Shown here piece after piece: positions 11,350 to 22,098 of a stretch of 64,000 nucleotides of DNA; within the stretch, counting starts at the first letter, position 1; every line of letters starts with the position of its first letter. The notes beneath the pieces were generated by a model. That model saw only the letters and a program-made list of their open reading frames with translations, made no database searches and was not told where the DNA came from. Source of the stretch: Circinella umbellata. Lineage: Eukaryota; Mucoromycota; Mucoromycetes; Mucorales; Lichtheimiaceae. The DNA lies in the NCBI GenBank assembly GCA_025093555.1, contig JAIWNF010000005.1, positions 62,001 through 126,000 on the forward strand, in the 5' to 3' direction. The position numbers and the translations under genes were made by a program.

Positions 11350-13283
11350 TTGGTATAAAAGAAAGACGAAAAAAAAAGGTTGGAGAAGTAAAAGAAAGAG
11401 GAAAGAATAGGGTTTGCCTTTTTCATATTTGCTCAAACTTGTTTGCTTTAAAAATCGGAGTTGGCCAACAGCAGCTTCCTTTTCATCTTAATTTTTTTTT
11501 TCTTTTTGATTGTCTAATACTGCTTTTTCAAGTTTTAACTATGTTAATGGTTGACATACTTTAAGAAATCTGTATTGTAAAAGGATAATAGGGAATTAAA
11601 GAAGTTAGCTTTTTAACATAGATGTGGCCATGATCTATAACTGCTAAGAATATAAATGATACTTAAAAAAAAGTGTTTTCTTCACCTTCTGAGTTAAGCG
11701 TAAAGAAGAATGAAGATAGTCAGTTTAAAGGTACAACATGTTTATATGGGGGGAATATGTATATCACTTGAACATCTATAAAAATATGACCATTTTTAAT
11801 TATTTCAATCGTAATATCCAATATTCTGTTGCGTGTGAAATTAGATACTAGTTGAAAAGTTACACTATGTATTTTGTTGTACGTACCATGCATACCAGAA
11901 TTAATATGTCCATGTTCACTTAATGTACAGTAACTATAATTGGACCGGACCCTTTGATGCACAGATCAATTCACCGTTATGTAGTAACCTATTAAAATAT
12001 CAGCGCCTTTGATTTGTGTTACAAGTAAAAGCTGTATCTTATTTTACAAATTAGATAAAATGTATATCTAATTGATACGTAGAAGAGTATGTTGATTTAC
12101 TTCAATAATCCTCCAGCTATTAAATTGTATATGAGACTCTTATTGACGCTACGTATCTTCAAATATTCATCACATCAGAGTTAATTAAAATTCCAAACTC
12201 CAAATAACAGATGCTATACGTATACGTAAGTTGTTTTTTGTTTTGGTAAATATTTTCAAAGAACCATCATCGGACCTACACAAATGCTTCTAGCTTCCAA
12301 CAAGAATGTATGAGTGGGACACTTTATTAAAGCTCATACATATTAAAGAAAACTACGTATAATACTTAGCTCAGCTCAAGAGTAGCAGAGTCACTTAATT
12401 TCTTAAGGTTTTTATTATCCACTTGCATCTTTTTCACACGAACCGACATGTACCCTTTACATAAGTACCAATGAGTTTCTAATTATTCTTAAATAGTAAT
12501 ATCATATGACTTATATTCATAGAGCATAAATAAAAATAAAAAATATTCTTTTACAGATTGACAACAGAATAGTATTGTAAGATCGCACATAGTCGAATTA
12601 AGCTGCTGTAAAAGATAAAAATATGATAGCTCATATCAATGTAGCTAGTTTTTTTTAGAATAGCCTCGCTATGTACTACAGTTTAAGGACATGGAAGTAA
12701 TACGTAACATTCATAATATATTGCAATAAACCACCAATTAGATTAATTATTCAATCAACAACAAAGAACGGTGAGTATTCGTATAAATGTATAGAGGTAA
12801 TGTTTATCAACAGCATAATTATATATACGTATCCACAACAATTTATTGATAGTCTTTCACTTGATGACAAAGATGATTATTTGGGCATTTCTTTTTTTAT
12901 CGTTCCATAAAAAAATTGATCTGAGATAACCGTGTACGTATTTCTGATTTTATTATTTAAACGAATAGTATTATATTATATGGTGCATTCTGACTTAAAC
13001 CGTCATTTGTCCAAAATTAAAAATATTTTAAGTCCCGTCGGTTAATATTACATCCATGGTTAAGGGTATCAAGTCCCATAATATGTAACATATATTAATG
13101 GTCAAAGTGTGACCTAGTTTTATTGTTTTATTGAAAAATTTCAAGGAAATAGAAAAGAATATATATATAGATATAATGTATAAAGAAAATAAAAAGGAAA
13201 AAGAAGACTAAGAGAAAAAAAATATCAGAGGATAATAGGAAGATACATATAAAAAAAAGGGAAAAAAAGAAAAAAAAAGCATG
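11350..13283. other. Gene-poor interval
   Basis: Nearly 2 kb of AT-rich sequence in which every frame is broken. Many TACGTA/ACGTA words. Probably decayed repeat DNA flanking the transposase relic. No gene, RNA or clean terminal repeats could be supported. Confidence 0.55.
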
Positions 13284-13700
13284 TTAGTTGTGAACACCTG
13301 GTTTACAGTGAGAGAGGAACCTTTTTGATGTGAACTTTTCGACCAGTTTAAATGCTTCATTTCCATCCTTCATATCATTATATGCATACGCCAACAACGA
13401 TTGTAGTATCTTCGAATTTCAATAGGTGTAGCATCTGGAGGAGATACTTGATCAAGAAAACCATCAAGGTTTTCTTACAATGACTTAAATGAATAATCAC
13501 ATTCTCGTCTTGCGATTCTTTTTGCAGCACTCCAATACCTCTCTATCCAATTAGTTTCACAGTGATACTTGGGATAAAGAGTGTATTATAGGTGACCTGA
13601 TTTCACAATGAGTTCCTCTAATGCTGTTTTTGTGCAAGAAAATCGGGTTGATTTTCAAGCATATGAAATGGGCAACAAGTATGATCCAAATTAGCCTTGA
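13284..13700 (-). pseudogene. Decayed DDE transposase, C-terminal part (Tc1/mariner-like superfamily)
   Basis: Reading the minus strand across frames gives HTCCPFHMLENQPDFLAQK, then YPKYHCETNWIERYWSAAK, RIARRECDYSFKSL, DGFLDQVSPPDATPIEIRRY, YNRCWRMHI and FKLVEKFTSKRFLSHCKPG up to a stop at 13284. This is the C-terminal half of the DDE endonucleases common in mucoralean and basidiomycete genomes. The third catalytic acid is the Glu in NWIERYW. At least three stops or frameshifts interrupt it. The N-terminal half with the first two Asp residues is not recognisable, and no terminal inverted repeats were found. Confidence 0.72.
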
Positions 13701-14842
13701 CAGAAGTAATGTTTTACTGATTAATTTTAAGTGGATGGATTATATATTTATTTGCCGACAAATAGGCACTGGCGGGTAATTTATTACCCACCAGCTATGT
13801 ACTGTTACACACTGCTTTTCCTCTCGGATCTCCCTTATAATCCCTATGTCAAAATCTTAGCTTCACTTAGTAAATTTTCACATTCCGCCAAAACTTTGAA
13901 GGTTATGAACTCGATGAAAAATAAGTTTTTTGAAAAAAGAAAACGAGGGATACATTTAGAATACAAAAATAAACACGTTCCATGTGCCAGAATATTGATT
14001 ACTCAATGTCAAAAATATTTCATAGTGATCAAGTTTTTATGTCGGGATTCAAATTATTTTGACGGTTTAAGACAGAATGCACCGTATAACCATATTTGTC
14101 CTCTCCGTGATTGAACATAAAACAAACAATAGTTGTGCATCGTACGTAGTTATCATGTCAATCGTTTCATTGATAGCTTATGATAAAACTATCTTTCCTT
14201 TGATAAATTCAAATTATTGTTATAATTTAATTAATTAATTAGAAAATGCTTTTTTTATTTTTTCTTTTACATATATAAAAAATTCAACCTCTAATCTTCA
14301 TTCCTAATTTATAAGGAATTGATTATATAATATGAGGGGAAAGAATTAAGGTATAAAAGTCAATCCCCCCCACACACACACACCTTATAAACTGAAAGGT
14401 TCAAAACTATTTTCTTTTAAAAAACAACCTTCTCATAGCCCCACCATACAATTTATATATGTAAATATAAAACACTTATTATATACCAACCTTTTCCTTT
14501 CTATCTTACAAAGGAATTTAAAATAAAACCCTTACCACACCTAAAAAAAAGGTCGGCAGAAACTAGAAAAAAAAATTAAAAGAGGGGGGTGTTTTTCTCT
14601 TAGCCAATTTATAAGTCATATACATACATCCATATGTATATATATATATACAGTACACCAACAATAGACAACTACAAAAAAAACGTAATTCAGATAAACT
14701 AAATGGATTATCTGAATTATTAGCATAAACTATGTAATATTTCAAAAAAAGATATAAAAACAATATAAAAATAACTATAAAAATGAGATTAATAAACACA
14801 TGATTGCGGGGATGGGAATTAAAAGATATCCTTTTTGTTTCA
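13701..14842. other. Intergenic region, possible repeat debris
   Basis: A 127-codon open frame at 13731-14114 (+) starts with GTG, has no recognisable domain and lies beside the transposase relic, so it is not called as a gene. The rest is AT-rich and includes a CA tract near 14370-14383. Confidence 0.45.
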
Positions 14843-15307
14843 TTAAGCTTGAACAAAGTTGCTTTCAGGTGGAATAGTATCTTTAGGATGTTTAGCCTAT
14901 TTAAGTAAAAGAATAAAAGCAATCATGTTAGCTGCATAATAATGATAAGTTGTTATATATATACTTACCTCCATATGTTGAACGAGAAGTTTATAAGTAG
15001 TCATCATACTAAAACAAGTAGGACATTTCACCTAAATAAAAAGAAAACTTTCAATTGGTAAATTGAGAAGGGAAAAGGTTTTATTTCAAACATGACACAT
15101 TACCTGTAAACCTGCACTTCGAGCACCAAGTTGAGATTTAGGCTTTGCTCTTTTAGCAGCTTCCTTTTGAGCTTTTTGTCTATTTCATTTAAAGTTTTTT
15201 TTTTGAACAATGTAATTAGATTATAAAGTCACTTTTAAATTCTTGAAAAAAAAGAAAGGTGATTTTTTTTTTTACCTTGCTTGTTCTTTTTGAGCACCAC
15301 GAGCCAT
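14843..15307 (-). CDS. ZNF706-type small zinc-finger protein
   Basis: Four exons (15307-15276, 15179-15104, 15031-14969, 14896-14843) total 225 nt, or 74 residues; animal ZNF706 has 76. The N-terminus MARGAQKEQARQKAQKEAAK is the basic, SERF-like leader of the family. It is followed by a single C2H2 finger, VKCPTCFSMMTTYKLLVQHM with Cys-x2-Cys and EAKHPKD, then the family tail PPESNFVQA. Human ZNF706 ends with a very similar tail, as known for that family. The protein is probably nuclear or cytosolic; its role in fungi is not established. Confidence 0.85.
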
Positions 15308-15990
15308 TGAGGAAAATATGTGTTGAAATAAATAAAAAAAAAACAGGGACTTTTTTTTTTGAGGCACAAAAATATATAGAGGGATCCACTCCGCTAAATA
15401 CAACACTTGACCAAAAGATAAGATCAAAAGTTTCTATAATTGTATAATTATACTATTTAGAGTAATTTTTGGTAGGCATATTAGTTACCATCCTTCTTTT
15501 CTTTAGAATTGCTCTTCTATATTATGATGTCTATTAGTTGTTATAACTTGGGACATGAAGTAAATATTTATATATATAACACTGAAATTCAGCAATACAT
15601 CTAAAAAGAAGAGTCATAAATAAGATTATATTGTCTGTATGCTATTCACCTTATTACATCAACATATATGAGAACATCATTGTACATTATTTCTTGAGTG
15701 AATTAGTTTATAGGATAGCTTAGAATCAATGCTCATAACATATATAGTACTTTGATATAAAATAAAAGAAGCTTTTGGTTTATATAGGTGGTTATCAATA
15801 GTTATATTTTTAGGGAGATGAAACGAATTTACATAAACGTTTGTCTGTTATAAAAACATTATTCTTATTATTTATTGTTTACATACATAATATTATATGT
15901 AGTTTCATTTCTATGTTTCTATACTTTTACGTACAAATGCATATATATTATATATAGTTTACAAGGATTCTTCTTTTTTTTTCGACTACT
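15308..15990. other. Intergenic, no gene seen
   Basis: AT-rich spacer between the zinc-finger gene and TIM54, both on the minus strand. It includes the TIM54 3' region and the promoter of the zinc-finger gene. Confidence 0.6.
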
Positions 15991-17151
15991 TTAAGATGAG
16001 TTCTTATTGGTATATGTTGATAAAGATGTGCGTACTTTGTCTTCCAATGTAATAGGAACATCTTCTTTTACAGCTGCTTCAGCTTCTTCTCCAATCCAAT
16101 ATTTCTTTTCTGATTCGCCCATATCCAAATCTTCGATTTGTAAAGGTCTCTTTTCATTTAATACAGTATCAACAGCATATTGACCAATCCATTCTACTCG
16201 AGTATAATCTGTGATCCATCGATACAAACGATAAGGAATGTTGGTCCAGCCAATAATGTTTTCATGAGGAATATAAATAACAGGAGATAAATGTCTAGGG
16301 ATTGAAAAGTGATCTTTATGTTGTTGTTGATCTTTTTCAATTGAAGATGTCGAATCAGCTAAATCAGTCATAATAGCGTGTTCTTCTTCTTTGGGTTGTT
16401 CATCAAATGTCATATTATTTTCTTCCACTGCTGCTGGTTGTTGTTGTTGTTCTTCTTCCGATGATTGTGCCTTATTTTCTTCTTGTTCTAATTTTTCTCC
16501 TTCTTCTTTCTTTTCTTCTACTGCCTTGGGTGGTTCTTCAAATGGATCAGCATGACAACCTTTAGCTACACCACTTAATACTTCTCTCCAAGCCAATCGT
16601 CCAATAGCAATAACACCATCATAATGTTTTTGTTCTTCAATCTTTTTTTGTACGTCTTGCACCACTGGAGCAAATGGATTACTTTTATATGAATCTTCTT
16701 GGTTTGATACTGAATCATCAACATTGGTTGATGAAGAATCAAGAGTAGTATGAGCAGTAGCTTCTTCACGACGTAATCGTTTAATTTCATTACATACTGA
16801 AGATTCAACAGCACCCTTACTTTGTCCTTCCATTACATCATAATCCACAGCACCAGCAACTAAGATTGGCTATTTATATACATTTAAAGTAAGTACCATA
16901 TCAGAGATGAAAAAAAATTACAACTTGTCTTTTTTTTTTTTGGTGTCACAAAACCATTAGATTTTTTTTTCATATTTCTAATATTACCTTGACATATTCA
17001 CGGAACCATGCACGACTTTTTTCAATAGAATCACCTGGTGGAGGCATTAAATATACACATACTTTTCGTGGCATTTCCTAAAAATAAAAAATAAAAGAAA
17101 AGATGTTGGTTTTTTTTAAATATTTTTTTTTTCCAAGAATCGACAATTTCA

Positions 17152-17182
<31 letters not shown>

Positions 17183-17362
17183 TATTACATGAACTCCACA
17201 TGGTCTATCAGCAAGAAATGACACTTTATCACAATGAGCTTTTCGAGCACTTTTAACGAATTCTGTACTTGCATAAATAGTACCAGAAATAGTTCCAAGT
17301 ACAGAACAAAATATAACTGTTCCTTTTGATGGTGCTTTTAATCCAAATGGTAATTTACTCAT
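15991..17362 (-). CDS. TIM54: Mitochondrial inner membrane translocase subunit Tim54
   Basis: Component of the TIM22 carrier-insertion complex. Exons 17362-17189, 17077-16988 and 16869-15991 give 380 residues, all in phase. The N-terminus (MSKLPFGLKAPSKGTVIFCS) leads into one membrane segment near residues 14-35. The family signature follows across the exon 2/3 junction: KVCVYLMPPPGDSIEKSRAW, FREYVKPILVAGAVDYDVMEG. Next comes a Glu/Gln-rich low-complexity spacer (about residues 185-255), then the C-terminal block PVIYIPHENIIGWTNIPYRL with RWITDYTRVEWIGQ. Length and domain order suit fungal Tim54. The acidic linker is longer than I would expect but does not break the frame. Confidence 0.88.
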
Positions 17363-17538
17363 TATTTTTTTTTTGTGTATTGGTTTTTTCAGTTATGTTG
17401 TACTTTTGACAAGTTTATAAAAATAATAATAATAGAGCTTGAAGCCAGGTTTAACTTTTTCTTATTTTTGGCTGAGTTTTGATTTAGAGTTCAAAAAACA
17501 ATATACGTACCCAGTTATTTTTTTCAAGTGAATACTTT

Positions 17539-17721
17539 ATGGATGAACTTTTAGTTAATAGTAACTGGATGGGATGTGGCAAAAGAATCTATCCACGTAT
17601 ACTTCTTTATTCATTTATTTTAGTTATGAGTGTAGTTAGCATTATCATTATCATAGGACTCTTTCTTTTTCAATCCATTACGGTGATCTGTTTAAATTCA
17701 TTGTCTTTTCCTTTATTTTAA
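17539..17721 (+). CDS. Small hydrophobic ORF, uncertain
   Basis: An ATG-started frame of 60 residues with one strong hydrophobic stretch (ILLYSFILVMSVVSIIIIIG). It lies just upstream of the decayed-looking membrane-protein ORFs at 17960-18303 and could be a small membrane protein, a first exon, or chance in AT-rich DNA. No family recognised. Confidence 0.2.
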   Translation: MDELLVNSNWMGCGKRIYPRILLYSFILVMSVVSIIIIIGLFLFQSITVICLNSLSFPLF

Positions 17722-17959
17722 TTAAACAGGATATATACAATGATTTGGATATGTGTACACACATTTTGGGCTTTCTGGCCATGGGTGGGGGATAACTTTT
17801 TTTTCTTTTATTGTGCATTAGGCTCACATTGAAAAAAAAAATTGATAAATCAATAAAAATAGGAAAGGCGAGTGATAAACCAGTTTAGTAAAGATGTTAT
17901 AGTGAAAAAGAAATAGAGAGAATATGAAGAAAGTGTAGATAAAAATACACATATGATAA

Positions 17960-18303
17960 ATGAATGGTGATAAACTACTTGGACAATTTAACCACTACTT
18001 TTTTCGCATCTTGACGGCGTTAGCATTACTATTATCTAAAGTATGTATAGCATTATTTGTTGTTGCTGTGATGTTGAGGAATGTGGTAGCCTTGTTGTAT
18101 TGCATCTCTTATATTTAATATTAATGACTGCCCTGTGGGGGATAGGTGGATTGGCTACTTTTGTTCATTGTACTGATAAAGGTACTACTATGTTTAAAGC
18201 ATTGATGATATTATTAGAACTTCGAACTACAGCAGCTTTTTGTTCCATTCGAGGAACCTTTAAAACTGATAATCATAATGTTGACTCAGCTGTTCGCTTT
18301 TGA
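17960..18303 (+). pseudogene. Possible MARVEL-like four-helix gene, decayed or unresolved splicing
   Basis: Starting at ATG 17960, the frame reads MNGDKLLGQFNHYFFRILTA with a hydrophobic helix, then ends in a stop near 18117. A second, overlapping frame continues to 18303 with helix-like LILMTALWGIGGLATFVHC, then KALMILLELRTTAAFCSIRG. A short N-terminus, FFR before helix 1, and an aromatic/Gly-rich third helix followed by a Cys and a fourth helix resemble fungal MARVEL proteins. No phase-consistent intron joins the frames, so either a frameshift has killed it or my splice reading is incomplete. Confidence 0.3.
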
Positions 18304-18656
18304 GTTGAAGACTGGACTGTTTACGCATGTTTTCACAAAGTGTGTAATCAGTACCAACTGTAGGAATACATGTTCTTTTATCATTCGAACATTTTCGTCC
18401 GTTTTTAGCGGTTCCGGGGCATTATAATAGTTTGTTTGGCCATTAGCTTCAGCTGCCATAGTTTACCAACCTATTCCAATCTGGGTCCGTTGCAGTTGCA
18501 AATCATGGGTCTTTCTCCATGTAAATTTTGGTGAATAAGTGTCACCGTGTATTTCGCACTTTGTTTTTCTTTTAAATGCTGATATTGATTTTCAAGATAT
18601 TTTTTTTTATGAAGAGCATTGCGCTGTTAATTTCCAGGGCATGTTTTATACTTGCA

Positions 18657-18690
<34 letters not shown>
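18657..18690 (+). repeat. (ACT)n microsatellite
   Basis: Eleven uninterrupted ACT units with a preceding T. It lies in non-coding sequence between the decayed membrane-protein ORFs and RPL3. Confidence 0.95.
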
Positions 18691-18914
18691 GGTTTGTTGT
18701 TGCATATTTCTGTTGCTTTTCAAAACTGTTTTTATAATAATATTAGCTCTTGAATGTTGTTGACAAATGTTGTTTTCGAATTCTTCTGTATCATTAATGT
18801 TGTTATTATAAGTTAATTGTTGTTGGGTGTTACTGATGTCCAATTTATTTATATCTAATGTTCAGCTAACGTTGTGTGCATAAGAACACTGATATCCAAA
18901 TAAGAAGTAACATG

Positions 18915-18977
18915 TTCTGTAATACAGAATAGCGCATCCTCATTCGCAGACTGTAAAAGGATTACAGTCTGTAATCC
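18915..18977. repeat. Cluster of overlapping palindromes built on CTGTA/TACAG
   Basis: TTCTGTAATACAGAA at 18915-18929 is a perfect 7-bp inverted repeat around one base. At 18948-18970 a 9-bp perfect inverted repeat (AGACTGTAA / TTACAGTCT) has a 5-nt loop. Overlapping it, GGATTAC (18959-18965) pairs with GTAATCC (18971-18977). All three share the half-site CTGTA/TACAG. Could be operator sites, alternative hairpins or the end of a mobile element. Confidence 0.7.
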
Positions 18978-19051
18978 CTTATTCCATCGATTTTATTGGT
19001 TGAGAACCTTCCCCCAACTACCGCCAGTGAGCCACATTTTGTTCATTTCAA

Positions 19052-19082
19052 TTATTTATCTTTTCACAAAAAAGATAAATAA
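19052..19082. repeat. 13-bp perfect inverted repeat (hairpin)
   Basis: Arms 19052-19064 (TTATTTATCTTTT) and 19070-19082 are perfectly complementary around a CACAA loop. AT-only arms in AT-rich DNA make chance more likely than for mixed-base palindromes. It lies about 390 bp upstream of RPL3. Confidence 0.7.
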
Positions 19083-19451
19083 ATACTAGAACCAAACATT
19101 AGTTCCTCCTCCCGATGCAAATACATCGTGGTAGTTACATAGCAACAACACATAGCATTAAAAAAGAATCTATTGTTATAGCAACTAAGAGATAATTTTT
19201 AAAAGCTAAGTTTTTTACTATCTTGGAACAATAAAGCTTCCTAGCCTTTCATTTTTTTTTCTTCGAATTTTTTGATCTATATGCAAAAAAAAAAAACGGC
19301 AGAAAGTTTTGAAAACAATGATAGAAACCACCCAAATCAGCCACCCAAAAAAAAAAGTCGGCTTTTGAAATTTGAAAAAAAGGTTGGGAATTTTTGTGGT
19401 TAAACTTCATTGTGAACCAGGCAACTCCTTCAATCTTCCTCTTTTCATTCA

Positions 19452-19566
19452 TCCATTAATAGTTAGGGATGGTAAGTAAACCATAAGGAAAATCCATCCA
19501 TTCAATATATACATCCATCCAAAATTTTATCTAATCCATCCATTATTTAATTTTATTCATCCATTA
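19452..19566 (+). promoter_or_regulatory. Repeated CATCCA motif around the RPL3 start and in intron 1
   Basis: CATCCA or CATCCATT occurs once just upstream of the ATG and several times within the first intron (19472-19570). A TTAGGG word immediately precedes the start codon. Ribosomal-protein genes of other fungi use Rap1-like CAYCC or telobox TTAGGG elements, so a regulatory role is plausible but inferred. A simple degenerate tandem repeat is the alternative. Confidence 0.35.
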
Positions 19567-20962
19567 TTAGTCGCACCGCAAGTACGAAGGTATGTTGAAA
19601 CGAAACAAAAAAAATCGAAATGTTGGATATACAATTACACAATCGCGGAATTCGATAGATCTAATAAAATGTTCAAAATTGATCTCATTATATAGCTCCC
19701 CGTCACGGTCATTTGGGTTTCTCCCCTCGTAAGCGTACCCGCTCCCACCGCGGTAGAGTAAAGGCCTACCCTAAGGATGACGCCAAGAAGCCTGTCCACT
19801 TGACAGCCTTCATGGGTTACAAGGCTGGCATGACACACATTGTTCGTGATATGGAACGTCCCGGTTCCAGTAAGTGGATATTCTTTTCATTAATCTTTTT
19901 AAAAAATAGAATAAGATTTGCGAACGAGGAACTGTTATGAAATTCGAAAACGCTGATCAAAAATTAAATATATGATTGTTTTAAATAACAGAGATGAACA
20001 AGAAGGAAGTTGTCGAAGCCGTCACCGTCATTGAAGCTCCCCCCATGGTCATTGTTGGTGTTGTTGGTTACGTCGAAACTCCCCGTGGTCTCCGTTCTTT
20101 GACCACCGTCTGGGCTGAACATTTGTCTGATGAAGCCAAGCGTCGTTTCTACAAGAACTGGTACCGTTCCAAGAAGAAGGCTTACACTAAGTATGCCAAG
20201 AAGTATGCTGACGGTGCTAAGGATATCACTCGTGAACTCGAACGTATTAAGAAGTACTGTTCCGTTGTCCGCGTTATTGCTCACACTCAAGTCTCAAAGG
20301 CCCGTCTCGGTCAAAAGAAGGCTCACATCATGGAAGTTCAATTGAACGGTGGTTCCGTTGCCGACAAGGTCGACTATGCTCGTGAACACTTTGAAAAGGA
20401 AGTTACCGTTGGTGCTGTCTTTGAACAAGACGAAATGGTTGATATCATCGGTACTACCAAGGGTCACGGTTTCGAAGGTGTCACTCACCGTTGGGGTACC
20501 AAGAAGCTTCCTCGTAAGACCCATCGTGGTTTGAGAAAGGTTGCCTGTATTGGTGCCTGGCATCCTGCCCGTGTCATGTACTCCGTTCCCCGTGCTGGTC
20601 AACGTGGTTACCATCGTCGTACTGAGCAAAACAAGAAGATCTACCGTATTGCTCACGGTGCTGACGCTAAGTCTGGTTCCACCGAATACGATCTTACTGA
20701 AAAGCAAATCACCCCCATGGGTGGTTTCCCTCACTATGGTGTTGTCAACGAAGACTTCGTTATGGTTAAGGGTTGTTGCGCTGGTGCCAAGAAGCGTGTC
20801 CTTACTCTCCGTAAGACCCTTCAAGTCCACACCAAGCGTTCTGCTTTGGAAAAGGTCACTCTCAAGTTCATCGATACCTCTTCCAAGTTTGGTCACGGTC
20901 GTTTCCAAACTCCTGCCGAAAAGACTCAATTCATGGGTACTTTCAAGAAGGACAAGAACTAA
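19469..20962 (+). CDS. RPL3: 60S ribosomal protein L3 (uL3)
   Basis: Large-subunit protein near the peptidyl-transferase centre. Exons 19469-19471 (the ATG alone), 19571-19589, 19696-19869 and 19992-20962 total 1167 nt, or 388 residues, the family size. The start [20 protein letters not shown] spans three junctions. [15 protein letters not shown], the W-finger region [20 protein letters not shown] and [19 protein letters not shown] are all intact. Codon use is strongly biased to C-ending synonymous codons (GTC, ACC, AAG, CGT), unlike the A/T-ending genes around it, as expected for very high expression. Three introns are crowded at the 5' end, also typical of ribosomal-protein genes. Confidence 0.98.
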
Positions 20963-21379
20963 GTTTACTCATAGTTTGTTTTTTTTACGTATTCTTTTTT
21001 AAAAAAATAAAAATTTTATGGGAATCAATGCGGTTGTTTTAAATTTTGTTGTTTTTTTGTTTAAAAAATGTTAATTTGGCTATTAAGAAAATGATCAACT
21101 TTTAAGGATTATTGTGTTTTAATTATTAAGGTGTCCTATTGTTTAAACTTTATTTATGCATAATTAATTTGTATTACAGTGAGCTAGAAAATTGAGCTAT
21201 CAGAAATGAAAATGAGCCATGACTTTGAAATCTGTCCAGCTGATGAAAATGAGCGGTTTGAACTGTCCCGGACTAAGTTAATCTACCAGATAATAAGAAT
21301 GAAGCCTGGTAGTTTGTAATATTTTTATTTTTTTAAAAAAAACTAAATGACAAATACATTTTTTATGACCCTAATATTC
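20963..21379. other. RPL3 3' region and spacer
   Basis: T-rich 3' untranslated region after the RPL3 stop, then AT-rich spacer. No gene seen. Confidence 0.6.
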
Positions 21380-22098
21380 ATATGCCTAATAATAAATGCG
21401 ATTCTTTATATATATTGGCTGATGATAAATCATCCATAGTGGCAGTCTTGTTGAACCCAATTGATCTGAGTTCTTCTTGATTTGCTTGGGATTCACAAAC
21501 GTAACTTTTTTCAAGTTAGTCAAAGCTTCATCCAATTTTTATTAAGTTGTTCTACTTCTGGCTGTGACAACAATGAAGCCGTTTCTGTCATACGTAGTAA
21601 CATCGCTGAAATCGAAACTATCCTCTTTATCAAGTACAGCTAAGGGTGATCTTGGTCTCGAAAGGTCAATATCCAAATATAGTTCGAACATTATCTTGAA
21701 TAAGACATCATATAGTGTTTCATTCTTGAAGATGGAACCCTGAACAAGCAAAAAAAAAGATGAATATTAACGTTCCATGACGCATATATAAATCGTGGAG
21801 AAAAGTTGTAAATTCCCATCTTTTAAAAACAGGACTACTTTAAAAACAGCTTGGCTAATTGGGGGCATTTTCCAGGGAGCAAAGAACGGACAATTCTGTT
21901 GCTTTATAATGAATGAGCTTGTCCTTGAACTCCTTTAGTGTCATGGATATATAAGTGACAGTACATAACACCACGTAAATCGTGTTGGAATGATGGTATA
22001 GTAGTATCACATATACAGGTAACAGCCTTCACATTTTCCACTTTAATAATATTAAACGCTCTTTTTTTATTAAAAGTCATTTTGTACTGTATTATCAA
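21380..22098 (-). pseudogene. Decayed protein-coding gene with in-frame stops, repeat-family type
   Basis: On the minus strand an ATG at 22098 (or the inner MTFNKKRAF) opens a frame reading VENVKAVTCICDTTIPSFQ and HDLRGVMYCHLYIHDTKG. It then meets stops around 21745-21905. Reading resumes with TLYDVLFKIMFELYLDIDLS, VLDKEDSFDFSDVTTYDRNG and FIVVTARSRTT, hits two adjacent stops (TAATAA), and goes on in the same frame as LDEALTNLKKVTFVNPKQIK. Frame retention across the TAATAA is hard to explain by chance. The pattern resembles repeated hypothetical gene families of mucoralean genomes, but I cannot name a domain. Confidence 0.5.

Noticed and set aside
11350..11436. N-terminal extension of the SUR7-like protein
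   Set aside because: Would add a hydrophobic, Phe/Leu-rich leader encoded by pyrimidine-rich DNA. The ATG at 11349 gives a normal short N-terminus before helix 1.
13455..13477. 9-bp inverted repeat AAGAAAACC/GGTTTTCTT
   Set aside because: Lies inside the transposase relic coding sequence; likely coincidence.
13731..14114. 127-codon plus-strand frame
   Set aside because: Starts with GTG, has no domain, and lies in decayed repeat DNA.
19590..19991. Possible snoRNA in RPL3 introns 2 or 3
   Set aside because: Only loose C/D-box-like words (ATGAAA, CTGA) without a convincing pairing stem. Introns are near minimal size.
20294..20929. 211-codon minus-strand frame
   Set aside because: Antisense shadow of RPL3 exon 4, produced by its biased codon use.
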